Shown here: piece by piece, positions 14,752-17,322 of the stretch
Position numbering within the stretch: position 1 is the stretch's first letter
Layout: the number at the start of each line of letters is the position of its first letter
Assembly: GCA_913057765.1 (NCBI GenBank)
Contig: CAJXPH010000030.1
Location: 1-17,322 of the forward strand
Length of the DNA stretch: 17,322 nt
Direction of reading: 5' to 3'
From: an uncultured Campylobacteraceae bacterium
GTDB lineage: Bacteria; Campylobacterota; Campylobacteria; Campylobacterales; Arcobacteraceae
Program-made: the position numbers and the translations under genes
Notes under the pieces: model-generated
Seen by the model: the letters and a program-made list of their open reading frames with translations, nothing else
Databases searched by the model: none
Told to the model about the DNA's origin: nothing

Positions 14752-15093
14752 ATGAGATTTTTTTTATTAATTATATTATTCTCTGTTTATTCTTTGTCGT
14801 GTACAGGGGACTGTATGCAATGTCACCCCGTATTAGAAAAATCTATTGAAAAAACTCATCATAAGATATTAAAAAAGTGTATAGATTGTCATACAAAAGT
14901 ACCAGAAGGTATGAGTGAGTGTGGTGGTGATTGTTTTGCCTGTCATTCTCAAAATAAACTTATAAAAACTGACCTTGACGCACATAAACAATTAGCGTCA
15001 TGTAAAGAGTGTCATATCAATAATGAAGACTTACTCCAAATTAAAGGCTTTGATAACAATTCAAATCTCCTTGATTTAATGGAAAATAAGTGA
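14752..15093 (+). CDS. Small periplasmic tetraheme cytochrome c
   Basis: A 113-aa secreted protein. An N-terminal hydrophobic segment (about residues 2-16) is the signal peptide. Four CXXCH haem c sites follow in only 70 residues: CMQCH (21-25), CIDCH (43-47), CFACH (61-65) and CKECH (84-88). Further histidines (36, 37, 78) could act as distal ligands, so bis-His low-potential haems are likely (inference). Extra cysteines occur as CTGDC and CGGDC. The signal region has SLSC rather than a good lipobox, so I call it soluble or signal-anchored rather than a lipoprotein. It starts 3 bases after the previous gene without a clear ribosome-binding site. No quinol oxidase or terminal reductase is adjacent, so the electron partner is unknown. 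Confidence 0.88.
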   Translation: MRFFLLIILFSVYSLSCTGDCMQCHPVLEKSIEKTHHKILKKCIDCHTKVPEGMSECGGDCFACHSQNKLIKTDLDAHKQLASCKECHINNEDLLQIKGFDNNSNLLDLMENK

Positions 15094-15138
15094 TTTTTAG
15101 ATAATATATCAACTTTTAAAAAGAAAATTGGATTAAAT

Positions 15139-15294
15139 ATGAAAGATATTCTAGACGTTATAGTAACCATATTATTTGTTTTTATGGTATTTATGTTTAT
15201 TAGAGGTTTTAATAAACAACAAATTAAAAAACATACAGATAAATTAGATGCAATAGAAAAGCAAAAGACTAACAAGGAAGAAGTAAATGAATAA
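15139..15294 (+). CDS. Single-pass membrane miniprotein (51 aa)
   Basis: A short ORF of 51 codons. Residues 6-22 form one strong hydrophobic helix rich in Val, Ile, Phe and Met, followed by Arg22 and a Lys/Glu-rich helical tail (about 26-51) that may form a coiled coil. It starts 45 bases after the cytochrome gene and overlaps glyS by 8 bases in another frame. The glyS ribosome-binding site (AGGAAG, about 15274-15280) lies inside it. Only a weak GGA precedes its ATG. The membrane-helix pattern and tight packing support a real gene. Function is unknown. Confidence 0.65.
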   Translation: MKDILDVIVTILFVFMVFMFIRGFNKQQIKKHTDKLDAIEKQKTNKEEVNE

Positions 15295-17299
15295 ACCATT
15301 ATTAATAGAAATTGGTGTTGAAGAATTACCAGCTATTCCATTTTTAAAAGAACTTCCAAACATTGAAAAAAAATGGATGGCTATTTTAGAAAAAAATAGA
15401 TTATTATGTGATTTTGACTTTTTCTATACTCCACGAAGACTTGTATTATGGCATAGAGAGTTTCAAGTTAAACAAGAAGATTCAGTTCAAGAACAATTTG
15501 GTGCTCCAGTTAAGATCGCTTTTAAAGACGGCGTTCCTACCGGTGCAGCATTAGGTTTTGCAAAGAAATGTGGCGTTAGTGTTGATGAACTTGATAAAAT
15601 TGATCAAGGAAGAGGAGAAGTTCTTTACTTTAAAAGAGAAGTAATAGGAACAGAAGCTAAAGATTTATTAAATGACATAATAAATGAATTTATCAACTCT
15701 TTAAATTTTGGAAAGTCAATGAGATGGGCTTCAAGAACAGATACTTTTATTAGACCTATTCGAAGTCTAGCTATTTTATTAGGTAATGAAATAGTTGATG
15801 CAGAACTTTTTGGAGTAAAATCATCTAATCATGCTTTTGCACATAGAATGGTTTCATATGAACCCTTTACATTTGATTCAACAGATTATTTTGATAAGTT
15901 ACAAGATAATGGTGTTATTCTTTATCCTGAAGTAAGAAGAGAGACTATTCTTTCTCAAATGAAACAAATAGAAGAGCAAAACAGTGTAAATATAGAACTT
16001 GATCAAGAACTACTTGAAGAAGTTGTAGCTATAACTGAGTATCCAACTGCTTTAATTGGTTCTTTTGATGAAGAGTTCTTAGAACTACCAGAAGAGGTTA
16101 TTGTAACTTCTATGAAAGAGCACCAAAGATATTTTGCAGTTTATAAAGATGATAAACTAACAAATAAATTTATTGTAGTTTCTAACTCAAAAACTGAAGA
16201 CTTCACACACATCATAGCTGGTAATGAAAAGGTCCTAAGACCAAGACTAGCTGACGGTATGTTCTTCTATAAAAACGACATCAACAATGGACTTTGCAAC
16301 GAAGGACTTAAAAAGTTAACATTCGTAGAAGGTTTAGGTTCTATGTATGAAAAATCTGAAAGAGAAGCTAAAATAGCAGCTTACTTAGCAGATATCTTTG
16401 ATGTAGAGCAAAAAGAGCTTATACAAAAAGCTGTGATGCTTTCAAAAGCTGACTTAATGTCTGAGATGGTATTTGAGTTTACAGAACTTCAAGGGCTTAT
16501 GGGATACTACTATGCAAAACTTGCGGGTGAAGATGAAAATGTATATACAGCACTAAAAGAGCAGTATTTACCAGATGGTGAAGACTCAGAACTTCCATCA
16601 ACAAAATTCTCATCAATCATAGCCTTATCTTACAAACTAGATAACCTAATGGGTCTTTTCTCAGTAGGAAAAATACCAACAGGTTCAAAAGATCCATTTG
16701 GACTTAGACGAGCAGCTGCAGGAATTGTGAAAATTGCAATAGAACATAAATTACCAATTGATTTAGGAAAAATTATTGATGCTTTAGCTGATTCTTACAC
16801 AGGATTAGATAAAAAACAATTAATTGAATTTTTCAATGAAAGATTATTCAAAATTTTCGATGTTAACCCTTCTGTATTAAAAGCAGTATTAGGTTCTAAA
16901 GAAACTGATGTATACCAAATTTCAAAGAAACTATGTGCTCTAAATCCTATTGTTTTAAGTGAAGATTTTAAAGAATATAGTGCAACATTTAAAAGAGTTG
17001 CAAATATTATAAAAGATTTAGATACAAACTCTAAACTTAATGTAAATCAATCTTTATTTGAAGATAACGAAGAAAAAGAATTATTTGCTAAATATTCTAC
17101 TGTAACATCAAAAGAATATACAACTTATGATGAAGAATTAGAAGCCTTATTTGGTTTAAAACCAGAACTTGATAATTTCTTTAATAATGTATTTGTAAAT
17201 CATGATGATGATGCAATTAAAATAAATAGAAAAAATACAATTGGCTTAGTTTATCAAGAGTTTAAAAATATAGCAGATATTAAAGAAATCACGATATAA
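15287..17299 (+). CDS. glyS: Glycyl-tRNA synthetase beta subunit
   Basis: The beta subunit of the tetrameric (alpha2-beta2) bacterial glycyl-tRNA synthetase, which charges tRNA-Gly together with the alpha subunit GlyQ. The 670-aa length is close to E. coli GlyS (689). Family motifs are seen along the chain: LLIEIGVEELPA (5-16), FYTPRRL (46-52), FGKSMRW (141-147), HQRYFAV (279-285) and GSKDPFGLRRAA (near 466-477). The C-terminal part is the tRNA-binding region. glyQ is not in this window. AGGAAG at about 15274-15280 supports ATG 15287. Codon use changes within the gene: codons of residues about 305-465, most strongly 305-345, often end in C (TTC, AAC, GAC, ATC), unlike both flanks. Confidence 0.96.
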   Translation: MNKPLLIEIGVEELPAIPFLKELPNIEKKWMAILEKNRLLCDFDFFYTPRRLVLWHREFQVKQEDSVQEQFGAPVKIAFKDGVPTGAALGFAKKCGVSVDELDKIDQGRGEVLYFKREVIGTEAKDLLNDIINEFINSLNFGKSMRWASRTDTFIRPIRSLAILLGNEIVDAELFGVKSSNHAFAHRMVSYEPFTFDSTDYFDKLQDNGVILYPEVRRETILSQMKQIEEQNSVNIELDQELLEEVVAITEYPTALIGSFDEEFLELPEEVIVTSMKEHQRYFAVYKDDKLTNKFIVVSNSKTEDFTHIIAGNEKVLRPRLADGMFFYKNDINNGLCNEGLKKLTFVEGLGSMYEKSEREAKIAAYLADIFDVEQKELIQKAVMLSKADLMSEMVFEFTELQGLMGYYYAKLAGEDENVYTALKEQYLPDGEDSELPSTKFSSIIALSYKLDNLMGLFSVGKIPTGSKDPFGLRRAAAGIVKIAIEHKLPIDLGKIIDALADSYTGLDKKQLIEFFNERLFKIFDVNPSVLKAVLGSKETDVYQISKKLCALNPIVLSEDFKEYSATFKRVANIIKDLDTNSKLNVNQSLFEDNEEKELFAKYSTVTSKEYTTYDEELEALFGLKPELDNFFNNVFVNHDDDAIKINRKNTIGLVYQEFKNIADIKEITI

Positions 17300-17322
17300 C
17301 TTATCTCTAATTATTTAAGTAC

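Noticed and set aside
14752..14805. Lipoprotein signal for the tetraheme cytochrome (SLSC before Cys17), tempting because lgt is nearby.
   Set aside because: The -3 residue is Ser rather than Leu/Val/Ile, so the lipobox is poor; a normal signal peptide fits as well.
15012..15299. A minus-strand open frame across the cytochrome/miniprotein gap.
   Set aside because: It lies antisense to the CXXCH-bearing cytochrome end and the 51-aa ORF, and its translation looks like shadow sequence.

Overview
The window is a contig end from a strongly AT-rich bacterium. Gene content and protein style point to Campylobacterota, most likely an Arcobacteraceae member (Arcobacter and relatives). The pointers are the Aer-like PAS domains, the hemN next to a GlpC/GlcF-like iron-sulfur protein, the short RsmG followed by a PP0621-like zinc-ribbon protein, and the two-subunit type GlyS. 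This assignment is inference from protein character; no search was run. The first 73 bases are not genomic: they are an Illumina Nextera i7 adapter left on the assembly.

Layout. (1) 84-2532, plus strand: an atypical response regulator, a 64-aa unknown protein, an 86-aa zinc-ribbon protein and a REC-PAS-coiled-coil protein with no catalytic output domain. (2) 2525-6955, minus strand, read in the order argF, hemN, a two-[4Fe-4S]/CCG-domain protein, lgt: a tight operon with gaps of 12, -1 and 7 bases. (3) 6956-7163: a divergent regulatory region. (4) 7164-10082, plus strand: an anaerobic (class III) ribonucleotide reductase operon. Here nrdD is split: the main ORF ends just after the zinc site, and the glycyl-radical domain is a separate 52-aa ORF (9272-9430). 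That ORF starts in an ATGA overlap behind a strong Shine-Dalgarno sequence and is followed by nrdG. (5) 10059-12931, minus strand: hemB, then a cytoplasmic PAS histidine kinase and an OmpR-type response regulator, closely packed. (6) 12992-17299, plus strand: ribA, rsmG, a PP0621-like membrane zinc-ribbon protein, an unknown 123-aa protein, a small tetraheme cytochrome c, a 51-aa single-pass membrane protein and glyS, with overlaps or very short gaps.

How the genes fit together. Several genes serve oxygen-independent or redox-linked metabolism: HemN (anaerobic haem step), HemB, NrdD/NrdG (anaerobic dNTP synthesis), the CCG iron-sulfur protein and the tetraheme cytochrome. Two different regulators carry PAS domains with a near-identical Aer-like NHNI-x-RHPD motif, which would suit redox or oxygen sensing, although ligand and targets are unknown. 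The best candidate for something unusual is the split NrdD with a separately translated glycyl-radical peptide. No rRNA, tRNA, CRISPR array, insertion sequence or prophage gene was seen.
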